Of a stretch of 43,127 bases of DNA, positions 1-6,838 are shown piece after piece. The stretch comes from an uncultured Bacilli bacterium (lineage in GTDB: Bacteria > Bacillota_I > Bacilli_A > RF39 > UBA660): positions 1 to 43,127 of the forward strand of contig CALVSH010000028.1 of assembly GCA_944358945.1 (NCBI GenBank), in the 5' to 3' direction. The number at the start of each line of letters is the position of its first letter. Position 1 is the stretch's first letter. The notes beneath the pieces are model-generated. The model saw only the letters and a list, made by a program, of their open reading frames with translations. It had not been told where the DNA came from and did not search any database. Made by a program: the position numbers and the translations under genes.

Positions 1-37
1 TATAGTAAAAATCTAAAGAATGTTTGTTGTTCGTTAA

Positions 38-91
38 TAAAAAGACAGGTGGTAGATTTCTAATGTCATACTACTATTCTGCCTTTTTTAG
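38..91 (-). terminator. possible terminator of the cupin operon
   Basis: An imperfect hairpin with A-rich and T-rich flanks lies just past the cupin stop. AAAAAG, CAG and GTAG on the left can pair with CTAC, CTG and CTTTTT on the right. It would end the minus-strand operon. The stem has mismatches, so the call is tentative. Confidence 0.4.
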
Positions 92-110
92 TTTCATAAC
101 ATTTTAAATT

Positions 111-536
111 TTATAAGTTATTGTACTCTTCATCATTTACTGGCTCACACCATTCATTTTCAGTTCCTTCTCCAGGAACTTCTATTGCGATATGACTAAA
201 CCAAGAATCTTTTTTAGCTCCATGCCAGTGTTTTACATTAGCAGGTATTGTAATTACTGTTCCTGGTTCTAGAGAAACTGCTTCTTTTCCTTCTTCTTGA
301 TACCAACCAGATCCTGCTGTGCAGATTAAAAGTTGTCCTCCACCACTTTTAGCATGATGGATATGCCAGTTATTTCTACAAGATGGTTCAAACGTAACGT
401 TTGCTAGAAATACATTTGTCTTAGATGGGTCAGTTAAGGGATTTAGAAAACTTTTTCCTGTAAAATATTTTGCATAAGCATCATTAGGATTTCCTAATCC
501 AAATACATTTATTTTATCAAATTCTTCTTTTGTCAT
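111..536 (-). CDS. single-domain cupin protein
   Basis: This 141-residue protein is a small cupin. The first cupin motif is seen as WHIHH followed by a glycine-rich turn (about residues 57-66), and the second as PGTVITIP...HWHG (about residues 91-106). The usual glutamate of motif 1 appears to be glutamine, but three or four histidines remain to bind a metal. It is the last gene of a four-gene run (MerR, decarboxylase-like, flavodoxin, cupin), 9 bases after the flavodoxin. Similar cupins often sit with carboxymuconolactone decarboxylase-like genes and may act on small carbonyl or aromatic compounds. The substrate cannot be read from the sequence. Confidence 0.85.
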   Translation of the reverse strand: MTKEEFDKINVFGLGNPNDAYAKYFTGKSFLNPLTDPSKTNVFLANVTFEPSCRNNWHIHHAKSGGGQLLICTAGSGWYQEEGKEAVSLEPGTVITIPANVKHWHGAKKDSWFSHIAIEVPGEGTENEWCEPVNDEEYNNL

Positions 537-545
537 ACTTTCCTC

Positions 546-1049
546 CTAATTTAATTTTTCAATCCACTTATCAATCTCTTCCTGTGTCGTTAGCATTTTA
601 TCTCTTTCCTGTTCATTTGATGAAAATACTAAGTCTAACTCCCCTTTTATATTAGAGTTTGGAAGAAGAGTTTTATAGTCTCTAAAACAATGTCCTAACC
701 AACCAGCATTAGAACTTGCTACTATGATGTCTTTACCAGATAAGTCATAATCTTTTAAAAATCTTTTCATAACAGGGCTTATTCCGTACCACCAAGTACA
801 AGTAATTAAGACTATTTTTTTATATTTTGATAAGTCGATAGTTACCTCTTTTATTTCAACATCCTTTTTAATATCATTGTTTTGCCATTCTTCTACTACT
901 TCGTCATAGTCTGTAGAAAATGGTACTTTAGGTTCTAATTCTAAAATATTGGCTTTTCTATCTTTTTCATTTAGTTTTTCTTTTACATATTCACTAACTT
1001 TTTTACTATTACCTGTAAAACTATAATAAATTACTAAAGTATCGGTCAT
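546..1049 (-). CDS. flavodoxin family protein
   Basis: The protein (167 residues) opens with a beta strand and the FMN phosphate loop YSFTGNSK (about residues 9-16). The later TCTWWYGISP and SSNAGWLG segments fit the flavodoxin loops around the isoalloxazine ring. The length is typical of short-chain flavodoxins. A clear GGAGG lies nine bases upstream of its ATG. It lies in the MerR-controlled operon, 5 bases after the decarboxylase-like gene, so it probably supplies low-potential electrons or reduces quinone-like compounds in the same stress response. The partner is not identified. Confidence 0.9.
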   Translation of the reverse strand: MTDTLVIYYSFTGNSKKVSEYVKEKLNEKDRKANILELEPKVPFSTDYDEVVEEWQNNDIKKDVEIKEVTIDLSKYKKIVLITCTWWYGISPVMKRFLKDYDLSGKDIIVASSNAGWLGHCFRDYKTLLPNSNIKGELDLVFSSNEQERDKMLTTQEEIDKWIEKLN

Positions 1050-1054
1050 TGGGA

Positions 1055-1378
1055 TTATTCCTCCTCATATACTTCCTTGGCAATTCTAAAAGTTGCCCAG
1101 GCATTTGGCCAGCCTGCATAAAAAGCGGCATGGGTTATGATTTCTGCCATTTCTTCTTTTGTAATTCCATTCTTTTTTGCATTTATTAAATGACTTTTTA
1201 ATGAAGAATCTAAGATTCCTTTACTCATTAACGCAACGACTGTAACTAGTGAACGGTCTCTTAAAGATAATTTGTCTTCTCTTGACCATACCTCTCCAAA
1301 TAATACATCATCATTTAACTGAGCGAATTTTGGAGCAAATTCTCCTAATTGATCTCTTCCTGCAGTTTGTTTTACCAT
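1055..1378 (-). CDS. carboxymuconolactone decarboxylase-like (YraC/AhpD-type) protein
   Basis: A 107-residue helical protein with the family signature around DRSLVTVVAL (about residues 41-50) and ITHAAFYAGWPNAW (about residues 81-94). It lacks the CxxC pair of AhpD, so it is closer to the gamma-carboxymuconolactone decarboxylase/YraC branch than to peroxidase partners. In B. subtilis the AdhR regulator controls an alcohol dehydrogenase gene and yraC in the response to aldehydes (established knowledge). The AdhR-like gene directly upstream here suggests a similar carbonyl or electrophile role, which is inference. Confidence 0.88.
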   Translation of the reverse strand: MVKQTAGRDQLGEFAPKFAQLNDDVLFGEVWSREDKLSLRDRSLVTVVALMSKGILDSSLKSHLINAKKNGITKEEMAEIITHAAFYAGWPNAWATFRIAKEVYEEE

Positions 1379-1415
1379 TATTCATCATTCCTTTCTATTA
1401 TAAAGAGGGTGCTAA

Positions 1416-1766
1416 CTATTTTATTTTCTTTTGATATAAGTCTATCTTATAATTTAGATAGTCTAATGTCTTTTGTTTTTCAACTAACTCATTTTTTAGT
1501 TTTTCTTGTTGGTGTAGTAGGATTTGTAACCTTTCCCTGGCCGTTTTATCTCCTTGTTTGGATAACTTTATAAAATTCGTAATATCTTCTAACATTAGAC
1601 CAGCATTTTTCATACAAATAATAAAATCCAATTGATTTAGGTCGCTTTCTTGATATACTCTTTTACCATTTACTTTTTTTATAGGATCTAAAAGACCAAT
1701 TCTTTCATAGTATCTTAATGTATCGGTTGTTAGATTGTATTTTTTACTTACTTCTCCAATAGTCAT
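1416..1766 (-). CDS. MerR-family regulator, NmlR/AdhR-like
   Basis: The N-terminus (IGEVSKKYNLTTDTLRYYER) is a classic MerR winged-helix DNA-binding motif, followed by a wing (GKRVY) and a C-terminal dimerising coiled coil. I place the start at the second ATG (1766), which has AAGGAGG six bases upstream; the ATG at 1772 touches the Shine-Dalgarno. A single cysteine at residue 51, in FIICMKNAG, sits where AdhR and NmlR carry their electrophile-sensing cysteine. The gene heads the operon and its promoter has the 19-bp spacer expected of a MerR-activated promoter, so it probably activates itself and the three downstream genes. Confidence 0.9.
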   Translation of the reverse strand: MTIGEVSKKYNLTTDTLRYYERIGLLDPIKKVNGKRVYQESDLNQLDFIICMKNAGLMLEDITNFIKLSKQGDKTARERLQILLHQQEKLKNELVEKQKTLDYLNYKIDLYQKKIK

Positions 1767-1786
1767 ATACATCCTCCTTCTATTTC

Positions 1787-1817
1787 ATTATACTACTTAG
1801 TGCTAACTTCAGGTCAA
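1787..1817 (-). promoter_or_regulatory. MerR-type promoter with 19-bp spacer
   Basis: On the minus strand TTGACC (1812-1817) and TATAAT (1787-1792) are separated by 19 bases, longer than the usual 17. The spacer carries CCTGAAGTTAGCACTAAG, an imperfect dyad resembling NmlR/AdhR/SoxR-type operators. The predicted start is only about 15 bases before the regulator's start codon. Confidence 0.8.
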
Positions 1818-1842
1818 CAATTAAAAAAAGATTTTTTATAAT

Positions 1843-1870
1843 AAAAGCACTACTTTTTGTAGTGCTTTTT
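1843..1870 (-). terminator. rho-independent terminator
   Basis: A perfect 11-bp stem, AAAAGCACTAC paired with GTAGTGCTTTT, lies directly after the stop of the membrane-protein gene and is followed on the minus strand by a T-rich run. It could also act on the plus strand. Confidence 0.85.
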
Positions 1871-1872
1871 TC

Positions 1873-2835
1873 TTACCAGTCTTTTCCGGCTTTAACTGCT
1901 TTTTTATATTTTTTTAATTCTTCTTTTTTGTGTTTTTTCTTTCTTTTACGAGATTCTTTTTCTATATCTCGTTCTTGTTTTTCTATTTGTCTTTTTCCTT
2001 TTTTTAATTTATGTTCTACATGCATATTAAGAACAAATAAATCATGACCACATCTTACGTTATATTTGTCCACTATTTTTAAGTGTGTCTTTAATTTTTT
2101 AGATAGGCAATCAATCAAAGTAAGACGCATTAATGGTTTTAAATTGGAATAACCTAGTCTTTTAAAGGAAATCATAGTTTGTATTTTTCTATTCATATCA
2201 TAAAACTCGATTTTTTCTGGATATACCTGCATATACCAAGTGTGTTCTCTGATATTTTCTTCTTCATTAAACTCTAATATTTTTTGCCAAGGGATAGTTT
2301 TCTTTATTCTAAATGATTTTATAAAATAAATGGTTTTATATATTATAAAAGATAATATACTGCCGATTACTACTACAATAATTAATTGACATAATGTTAC
2401 TAATGGTGTTGCGATTAATAATAAGATTGTGTTTAGTATTAATGTCTTTAATAAATCCATCCATTCAAAGGTGATTGTTCCATGTACACTATAATATAGT
2501 ATAACTGGTACAATAATTGATGATAAAACCATGAGAATAGCACTAGCACATAACATTACTTTGCCACTTAGTGGAATAGAATCTTCATATCCTTCTATCC
2601 ATTTATAGATAAATACAAAAAGTCCAATACAGGTTGATAAAAATATTCCAATTAATATTCCAAGTACTTCTGGATCCATCGTTTTCAAGTCGTTTAAATG
2701 TAAGATGTTTTCTCCTAATGATTTAAAAATAAAATAATTAATTAAAACTATGATGCCAATTAGAATGATTCCACCAAGAATCGTTTTGAGAATATCTTCC
2801 CCCTCGATTTCTTCTACTAAATATCTTTTTCCCAT
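1873..2835 (-). CDS. multi-spanning membrane protein with basic C-terminal tail
   Basis: I do not recognise this 320-residue protein. It has about four hydrophobic spans (roughly residues 17-38, 57-77, 93-113 and 132-172, the last possibly two). A cytoplasmic-type domain follows, and the last 50 residues are extremely rich in Lys, Arg and Glu (RKRKKKHKKEELKKYKK), probably a charged coiled coil able to bind nucleic acid, ribosomes or lipid headgroups. It stands alone, with its own promoter and terminator. Function unknown. Confidence 0.8.
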   Translation of the reverse strand: MGKRYLVEEIEGEDILKTILGGIILIGIIVLINYFIFKSLGENILHLNDLKTMDPEVLGILIGIFLSTCIGLFVFIYKWIEGYEDSIPLSGKVMLCASAILMVLSSIIVPVILYYSVHGTITFEWMDLLKTLILNTILLLIATPLVTLCQLIIVVVIGSILSFIIYKTIYFIKSFRIKKTIPWQKILEFNEEENIREHTWYMQVYPEKIEFYDMNRKIQTMISFKRLGYSNLKPLMRLTLIDCLSKKLKTHLKIVDKYNVRCGHDLFVLNMHVEHKLKKGKRQIEKQERDIEKESRKRKKKHKKEELKKYKKAVKAGKDW

Positions 2836-2863
2836 AAATATAAACTTCTACACAATTTTCTTT

Positions 2864-2892
2864 ATTATATACTAGTTTGTTAAATTTGTAAA
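2864..2892 (-). promoter_or_regulatory. sigma-A promoter of the membrane-protein gene
   Basis: TTTACA (2887-2892) and TATAAT (2864-2869) on the minus strand are separated by 17 bases, about 30 bases before the start codon. Confidence 0.75.
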
Positions 2893-2956
2893 TTTTCATC
2901 TATGGTTAAAGAAATTTGATTTAGTTAGTTTTATTTGTTAATTTTTTCTTGTACTG

Positions 2957-3412
2957 TTATTTTATAAATTTTTTTTGGCATTCATTTGATCTGTCAGAGT
3001 TAAAATATCGCTTGATTTCTATTTCAGCATTTTCTATGGAGTCTGATGATTGCATTAAATTATAAATACGAAGGTCTTTACTATTATGGTAATCTATGTG
3101 ATCTCCACGTATTGTATTGATGGGAATGTATCCTTCTTCTATTGGTCCTATTAATGATTGTGTTTTAGTAATTGCATTTTCTCCTTCTACTATCATTGCG
3201 ATTATTGGTTTTGATAACATAAATTCTTCTAAAATTTGATAACATGGGTCGTCTACTAAATATTCATATTGTTCTTTAATTAACTCTTTTGTTAGTTTTA
3301 TTTCCTTTATGTTTGTAATTACTAGGTTGTTTTCTGCAATTTTTCTCATAGCCTTTAATAATATTATGTCCACTCCGTCTGGTTTAATTATCACACATGT
3401 ACGCTCTTTCAT
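2957..3412 (-). CDS. nucleoside diphosphate kinase-like protein lacking the catalytic histidine
   Basis: The family fold is clear: CVIIKPDGV (residues 6-14, with the conserved Lys), TIRGD (100-104), and an equivalent of the active-site NxxHGSDS segment. That segment here reads NLMQSSDS, so the phosphate-accepting histidine is glutamine (Q121, codon CAA). The arginine normally before the LMG/LIG motif is also glutamine (Q85). Length (151) is normal. I chose the ATG at 3412, which has AGGAAG about ten bases upstream; an in-frame GTG at 3421 is too close to it. By known mechanism it should not transfer phosphate through phosphohistidine. It may be a nucleotide-binding or regulatory pseudoenzyme. 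Confidence 0.85.
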   Translation of the reverse strand: MKERTCVIIKPDGVDIILLKAMRKIAENNLVITNIKEIKLTKELIKEQYEYLVDDPCYQILEEFMLSKPIIAMIVEGENAITKTQSLIGPIEEGYIPINTIRGDHIDYHNSKDLRIYNLMQSSDSIENAEIEIKRYFNSDRSNECQKKFIK

Positions 3413-3568
3413 ACTACTCACACTTCCTACTATTAGTATATCATTTTATGTAATAAGGGAAAGTAAATTTGACATAATTTGATATTTTTTTGTGGATTTA
3501 TGAGTAATTTTTGGGACATCATATCTAATTATTTAAAAATTTTTTTCTTCCCTGGTTATTAGCATATT

Positions 3569-3594
3569 ACCTTTTTTGTCTTTTTCATATGATA
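3569..3594 (+). promoter_or_regulatory. possible sporulation (sigma-K/E-type) promoter
   Basis: CATATGATA (3586-3594) matches the mother-cell sigma-K -10 consensus CATAnnnTA, with an AC at 3569-3570 about 15 bases upstream as a minimal -35. The start would fall almost at the Shine-Dalgarno, which is tight. The call rests on this motif and on the spore-surface character of the next gene. Confidence 0.4.
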
Positions 3595-3612
3595 TATTGA
3601 AAGGAGGAAAAA

Positions 3613-4362
3613 ATGAATCAAGATAATTTAGAAGACATCAAGAGAAATTGTTGTCACGAGCAAAAAGATGATTGCTTATGTAGAGTCTTAGATTGTGTCT
3701 GCAAAAAAGGTGTTACTGGTCCAACAGGACCTACTGGACCTACGGGGCCTGCTGGCTGTTGCGGGGAAATGGGTGCGACTGGACCTCAAGGTGTAACTGG
3801 TCCAACTGGTGCGACCGGACCTACTGGGGCAACTGGTATTCAAGGACCTACTGGACCTACGGGTGCAACGGGAGCAAGCGGTGCGACTGGGCCTACCGGA
3901 CCTGCTGGAGAACCTGCTACTAACTTAGATAGTTACGCTATGGTACATGATGAAACCAATTCTACTATTTCTCATAATCAACCTATTTTATTCCAAACTA
4001 CTAATATTTCAAATAAAATTGCTTATAATCCTGCTACTGGAGACTTTACTATTCCTGAAGAAGGAATTTATATTATTCACTGGTGGATTAATGTAAGACA
4101 TAGTGATAGCGAATTGTCTACTTGTGAACCTAGAACACTAGGAGTAGAATTACATCAATTCTGGCCATCAGATGTTCTAATCGCTCACTCTTCAACACAT
4201 AATAAACTTACTTGTTGTGATACTGGTACCATCAGTGGTAATGCAATATTTGCAGCACTTCCTGGAGCTAGTTATCGTTTAATTAATACATCAGGAATTG
4301 ATATTAGCTTAGTACCAAATGACTTATACTCAGCAGCTGTTTCTATTACTAGGATAGTGTAA
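3613..4362 (+). CDS. cysteine-rich collagen-like (BclA-type) surface protein
   Basis: Residues 1-32 form a short head with six cysteines (13, 14, 21, 23, 28, 30). Residues 33-101 are 23 unbroken Gly-X-Y triplets, mostly GPT and GAT, as in BclA-type exosporium filaments; one triplet is GCC. Residues 102-249 form a compact beta-rich C-terminal domain of the kind that trimerises BclA stalks, with more cysteines (STCEP, TCCD). AAGGAGG precedes the ATG by five bases. No signal peptide is present, which fits mother-cell expression and self-assembly on spores. The threonines could be glycosylated. Spore location is inferred from family and sporulating context. Confidence 0.88.
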   Translation: MNQDNLEDIKRNCCHEQKDDCLCRVLDCVCKKGVTGPTGPTGPTGPAGCCGEMGATGPQGVTGPTGATGPTGATGIQGPTGPTGATGASGATGPTGPAGEPATNLDSYAMVHDETNSTISHNQPILFQTTNISNKIAYNPATGDFTIPEEGIYIIHWWINVRHSDSELSTCEPRTLGVELHQFWPSDVLIAHSSTHNKLTCCDTGTISGNAIFAALPGASYRLINTSGIDISLVPNDLYSAAVSITRIV

Positions 4363-4365
4363 TCT

Positions 4366-4393
4366 AAAAAGGAGTTTTATGACTCCTTTTTTT
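4366..4393. terminator. bidirectional terminator
   Basis: AAAAAGGAGT and ACTCCTTTTT form a 10-bp stem around a short loop and are followed by T residues on both strands. It ends the collagen-like gene and overlaps the 3' end of the convergent minus-strand gene. Confidence 0.85.
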
Positions 4394-4856
4394 CTTTGTT
4401 ATTGCTTTCGTAAATAATTGCTTCATACAACAAATCTACTAAATGATCAGATGGTTCTAAATTATATTTTTTTATAATTTCATTAAACACATCATAAGAA
4501 TGTTCCATATTTAAATAAGGGTAAATCATCTCTTTTTTGTTTTCAATATCTTTTAAATAATCCAATGTATAAGTATCTTCTAATATTAATATAGGATAAT
4601 CTTTTATCCAGTCTTTAAATTTTTCTATTATGAAATATGGATTATCTATATAAGTAAAACTTTTTTTATCATATTGAATCATATTTTTTAAATCTTCATT
4701 TTCAATTAATTCATCTTTTAGACGATAATCAAAACGGTCTATTAATTTTAGACCCTCTAATTTTAAGGCAGATATTTGAGCAATTGTTCCTTTTTCTGCT
4801 TTCGAATGAGTTGGTATAATTTCTACAATGATATATTTATCTTTTTCTAAGTTCAA
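4377..4856 (-). CDS. DnaQ-fold exonuclease-like protein, active site degenerate
   Basis: The order of strands and helices resembles a DEDDh 3'-5' exonuclease: a first strand YIIVEI, the ISALKLEGLKLIDRF hairpin typical of ExoI, a LILEDTYTLDYL segment in place of HNxxFD, and HLVDLLYEAI in place of the last His/Asp motif. The DxE of motif I is absent, so it is probably inactive as a nuclease. I place the start at a TTG (4856) with GAGGTG six bases upstream, giving 159 residues; the ATG at 4919 has no ribosome site. The homology is my reading of a weak pattern. Confidence 0.6.
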   Translation of the reverse strand: MNLEKDKYIIVEIIPTHSKAEKGTIAQISALKLEGLKLIDRFDYRLKDELIENEDLKNMIQYDKKSFTYIDNPYFIIEKFKDWIKDYPILILEDTYTLDYLKDIENKKEMIYPYLNMEHSYDVFNEIIKKYNLEPSDHLVDLLYEAIIYESNNKEKKES

Positions 4857-4939
4857 TTTTCTCACCTCTTTGTTTATTGTAACAAAAAATTTATTTATTG
4901 CAAATGATGAATTGATCACTTGGTTATTTGTAAAATTTA

Positions 4940-4980
4940 AAAAACTTACTATTTCTTATTATGAGAAAAGTAAGTTTTTT
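4940..4980 (-). terminator. rho-independent terminator
   Basis: AAACTTAC pairs with GTAAGTTT around an inner, partly paired TTCTTATTATGAGAA loop, with T runs on both sides. It lies just past the stop of the following minus-strand gene (4992-5408). Confidence 0.8.
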
Positions 4981-4991
4981 TAGTATCGACT

Positions 4992-5408
4992 CTATCTTTT
5001 TACTTTTATAGGATGAAGTCTTTTCCTTCCACCAATTACATTTAACACTTCTACTTGTTCATTTGTTATAGTCATCGTTGTTTCCCAGGGGAATAAATCC
5101 TCTTCGATTCCGGCAGATAAAGCGGCTTTGTTTAGAGTGTTTGTTGGATATAATTTTGTTTCTAATTTACAAATACCATTATCTTGTAATTCTTCTTGGA
5201 TATATTCTGATAAGTTTTTATGAAATTTCTCTATTTGCTTCTTTGATAGTTTTTCACTTTCTTCCTGGGCTAATATAAATGCAATATTTCCTGCTGTTGT
5301 GATTGAGTCATTCTTTTTTTTACTTGTGAAAAACTCACGAGTAGGATTTGTTATTCTATCTACCCACCATTCTGTTGCGATTTCGATACTTTTTACTTTA
5401 GAATTCAT
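4992..5408 (-). CDS. uncharacterised small soluble protein
   Basis: This 138-residue protein is not assigned to a named family. The start IEIATEWWVDRI and the later IEEDLFPWETTM segment recall a widespread unnamed family in Firmicutes and mobile elements whose members share an ATxWW...FPWxT pattern; that link is from memory and weak. The protein is mixed alpha/beta with no membrane span. It is transcribed alone from a consensus promoter, so it is probably well expressed. GAGGTG lies nine bases before the ATG. Confidence 0.7.
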   Translation of the reverse strand: MNSKVKSIEIATEWWVDRITNPTREFFTSKKKNDSITTAGNIAFILAQEESEKLSKKQIEKFHKNLSEYIQEELQDNGICKLETKLYPTNTLNKAALSAGIEEDLFPWETTMTITNEQVEVLNVIGGRKRLHPIKVKR

Positions 5409-5429
5409 TACTACACCTCTTAGTTATTT

Positions 5430-5458
5430 ATTGTATGAGTTGAAAGATTGATTGTCAA
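5430..5458 (-). promoter_or_regulatory. strong sigma-A promoter
   Basis: TTGACA (5453-5458) and TACAAT (5430-5435) on the minus strand have a 17-base spacer, upstream of the 138-residue gene. Confidence 0.85.
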
Positions 5459-5625
5459 GTTCTTTGTGTTTATTTGGAATTCAATAAATTAATTAAAGAA
5501 TTATTTAATATTAAGTGAGTAAGAATCAGTATTACTTTTATTAGAAATAATTTTTTAAATTTTAGTAGAGTTATACTGTGTTTATATTAGTTAACACTTA
5601 ATTATAAAAATACTATTTTATATAC

Positions 5626-6008
5626 TTATCTATATATTTTTTTTACTGGTGGAAAGATATCTGTTTTGATATCTCTTTTTATTTCTTCTTGTCCTTTAAA
5701 ATCAGTTTCTAAAACTTCATTATAATTTAGTATTTTAATATTTCCACCTACATATTTACATAGAAAATAAGTTATGTTCATATTTGTATCAGGATGAATT
5801 CTTTCTCCTATTTTATCCACAACAACTACATGGATACCTGTTTCTTCAAAAACCTCTCGAATGCAAGCTTCTTCCTCTGTTTCGTTTTCTTTAACTTTTC
5901 CACCAGGGAAAACCTATTCTAACTCGCCTTCCTTTTTTGCGCGCTTGATCATTAAAATTTTATCATCTTTGTTTATAATCCCAATAACAACAACTTTATT
6001 TTTTTCAT
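5626..6008 (-). pseudogene. broken Nudix hydrolase gene
   Basis: The reading frame holds a full Nudix box (GGKVKENETEEEACIREVFEE, split here by description only: GG, E, REV, EE and TGI are in place). Two lesions are seen. After the ATG at 6008, which has AAGGAG at 6016-6021, a run of seven A puts the start out of frame; eight would restore it. At 5914-5916 a TAG replaces the tryptophan expected in the LEWVFPGG motif. Only a C-terminal 64-residue fragment stays open from an ATG at 5820. An intact Nudix gene lies at 32827-33246. Confidence 0.82.
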
Positions 6009-6275
6009 AGGTATTCTCCTTAAAGTTTATAATCCATTTCTTATTTATAATAACTTTATTTCATCATAGCACGGGAATTTTTTATTAAGTTCTTTTAAAA
6101 TAATTTATCTATTTTTGTGTTTTATCTTGTAATGTTTTACTACCTGAAATAATTTTTTTATAAATAAAACTTAATATTATTTTAACATATATAAAAAATA
6201 TTTCATTAAAAATAAAAAGCTAACCAATGTTAACTTTCATATATTTAACGTCGATTGCCTCGACTAATTTATCTA
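6009..6275. other. AT-rich intergenic region
   Basis: Apart from the ribosome binding site of the broken Nudix gene (6016-6021), I see no gene, hairpin or clear promoter in this stretch. Confidence 0.6.
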
Positions 6276-6352
6276 TGGTGTCCTCGGGCAGATTTGAACT
6301 GCCGACCTATCGCTTAGGAGGCGATTGCTCTATCCAACTGAGCTACGAAGAC
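6276..6352 (-). tRNA. tRNA-Arg (anticodon CCT)
   Basis: A complete cloverleaf is readable on the minus strand: acceptor GTCTTCG with CGAGGAC, D arm GCTC...GAGC, anticodon stem ATCGC/GCGAT around loop CTCCTAA, T stem GGCAG/CTGCC, discriminator A and an encoded CCA. Anticodon CCT reads AGG. Confidence 0.95.
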
Positions 6353-6366
6353 AATTGGCAAAGAAA

Positions 6367-6837
6367 TTAATTCTTTGCTCTTTTTTTACAATTGCAACCA
6401 TTATCTTTATACATTTGTTGTAAATCGTCTATATTTACTTTACCATCTTTTATCATATTGGCATTACCATCATCAATTTCTATTAATTTGTCAGTATCTA
6501 CTTTACTATAATTAATATTTGTTGTACTAGTTAAGGTATTCCCTTTAATTGAGGTTTTATTCTCATAATAATCTAGTCCTTGATATCCTTGATATAGTTC
6601 TTCTATTTTTTCTTGGTATGTTTCTAAGTTGTCTTTGTCTTCCGCAATTACTTGTTCTTCTGTTTTTAAGTTTGTGACAATGTTATTTTTGTACTCTGCA
6701 GTATAAGTAGAACGTAGAGTAATTCCGTCTGTTGGATAAGAACTCATGGTACATGTTAGAGTACCTGTTGTGGGATTACAAGCTGTCGTTAGTAATAAAG
6801 ACACTAAAATAACAAATATATATTTTATCTTTTTCAT
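6367..6837 (-). CDS. small lipoprotein, resembles the YehR/DUF1307 family
   Basis: A 156-residue protein with a lysine-led signal peptide and lipobox LTTAC (Cys20), so it is predicted to be membrane-anchored outside the cell. The mature part has strands and a helical EDKDNLETYQEKIEELYQGYQGL stretch followed by a YSKVDTDKL segment, a pattern seen in YehR-like lipoproteins of unknown role; the family link is tentative. It ends in a Lys-rich tail with CNCKK. Its start abuts the stop of the RNase J-like gene, so both are in one transcript. Confidence 0.78.
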   Translation of the reverse strand: MKKIKYIFVILVSLLLTTACNPTTGTLTCTMSSYPTDGITLRSTYTAEYKNNIVTNLKTEEQVIAEDKDNLETYQEKIEELYQGYQGLDYYENKTSIKGNTLTSTTNINYSKVDTDKLIEIDDGNANMIKDGKVNIDDLQQMYKDNGCNCKKRAKN

Positions 6838-6838
6838 T

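Noticed and set aside
1249-1573. Plus-strand open frames over the MerR/decarboxylase genes
   Set aside because: They are shadows of well-supported minus-strand genes, hydrophobic because of T-rich antisense codons and without good ribosome sites.
3693-3923. 76-residue frame rich in Trp, Cys and Arg in the collagen-like gene
   Set aside because: It is the repeated Gly-X-Y coding DNA read in another frame.
5914-5916. Amber codon read through as a special amino acid in the Nudix gene
   Set aside because: The same gene also has a frameshift at its start and no recoding signal; decay explains both.
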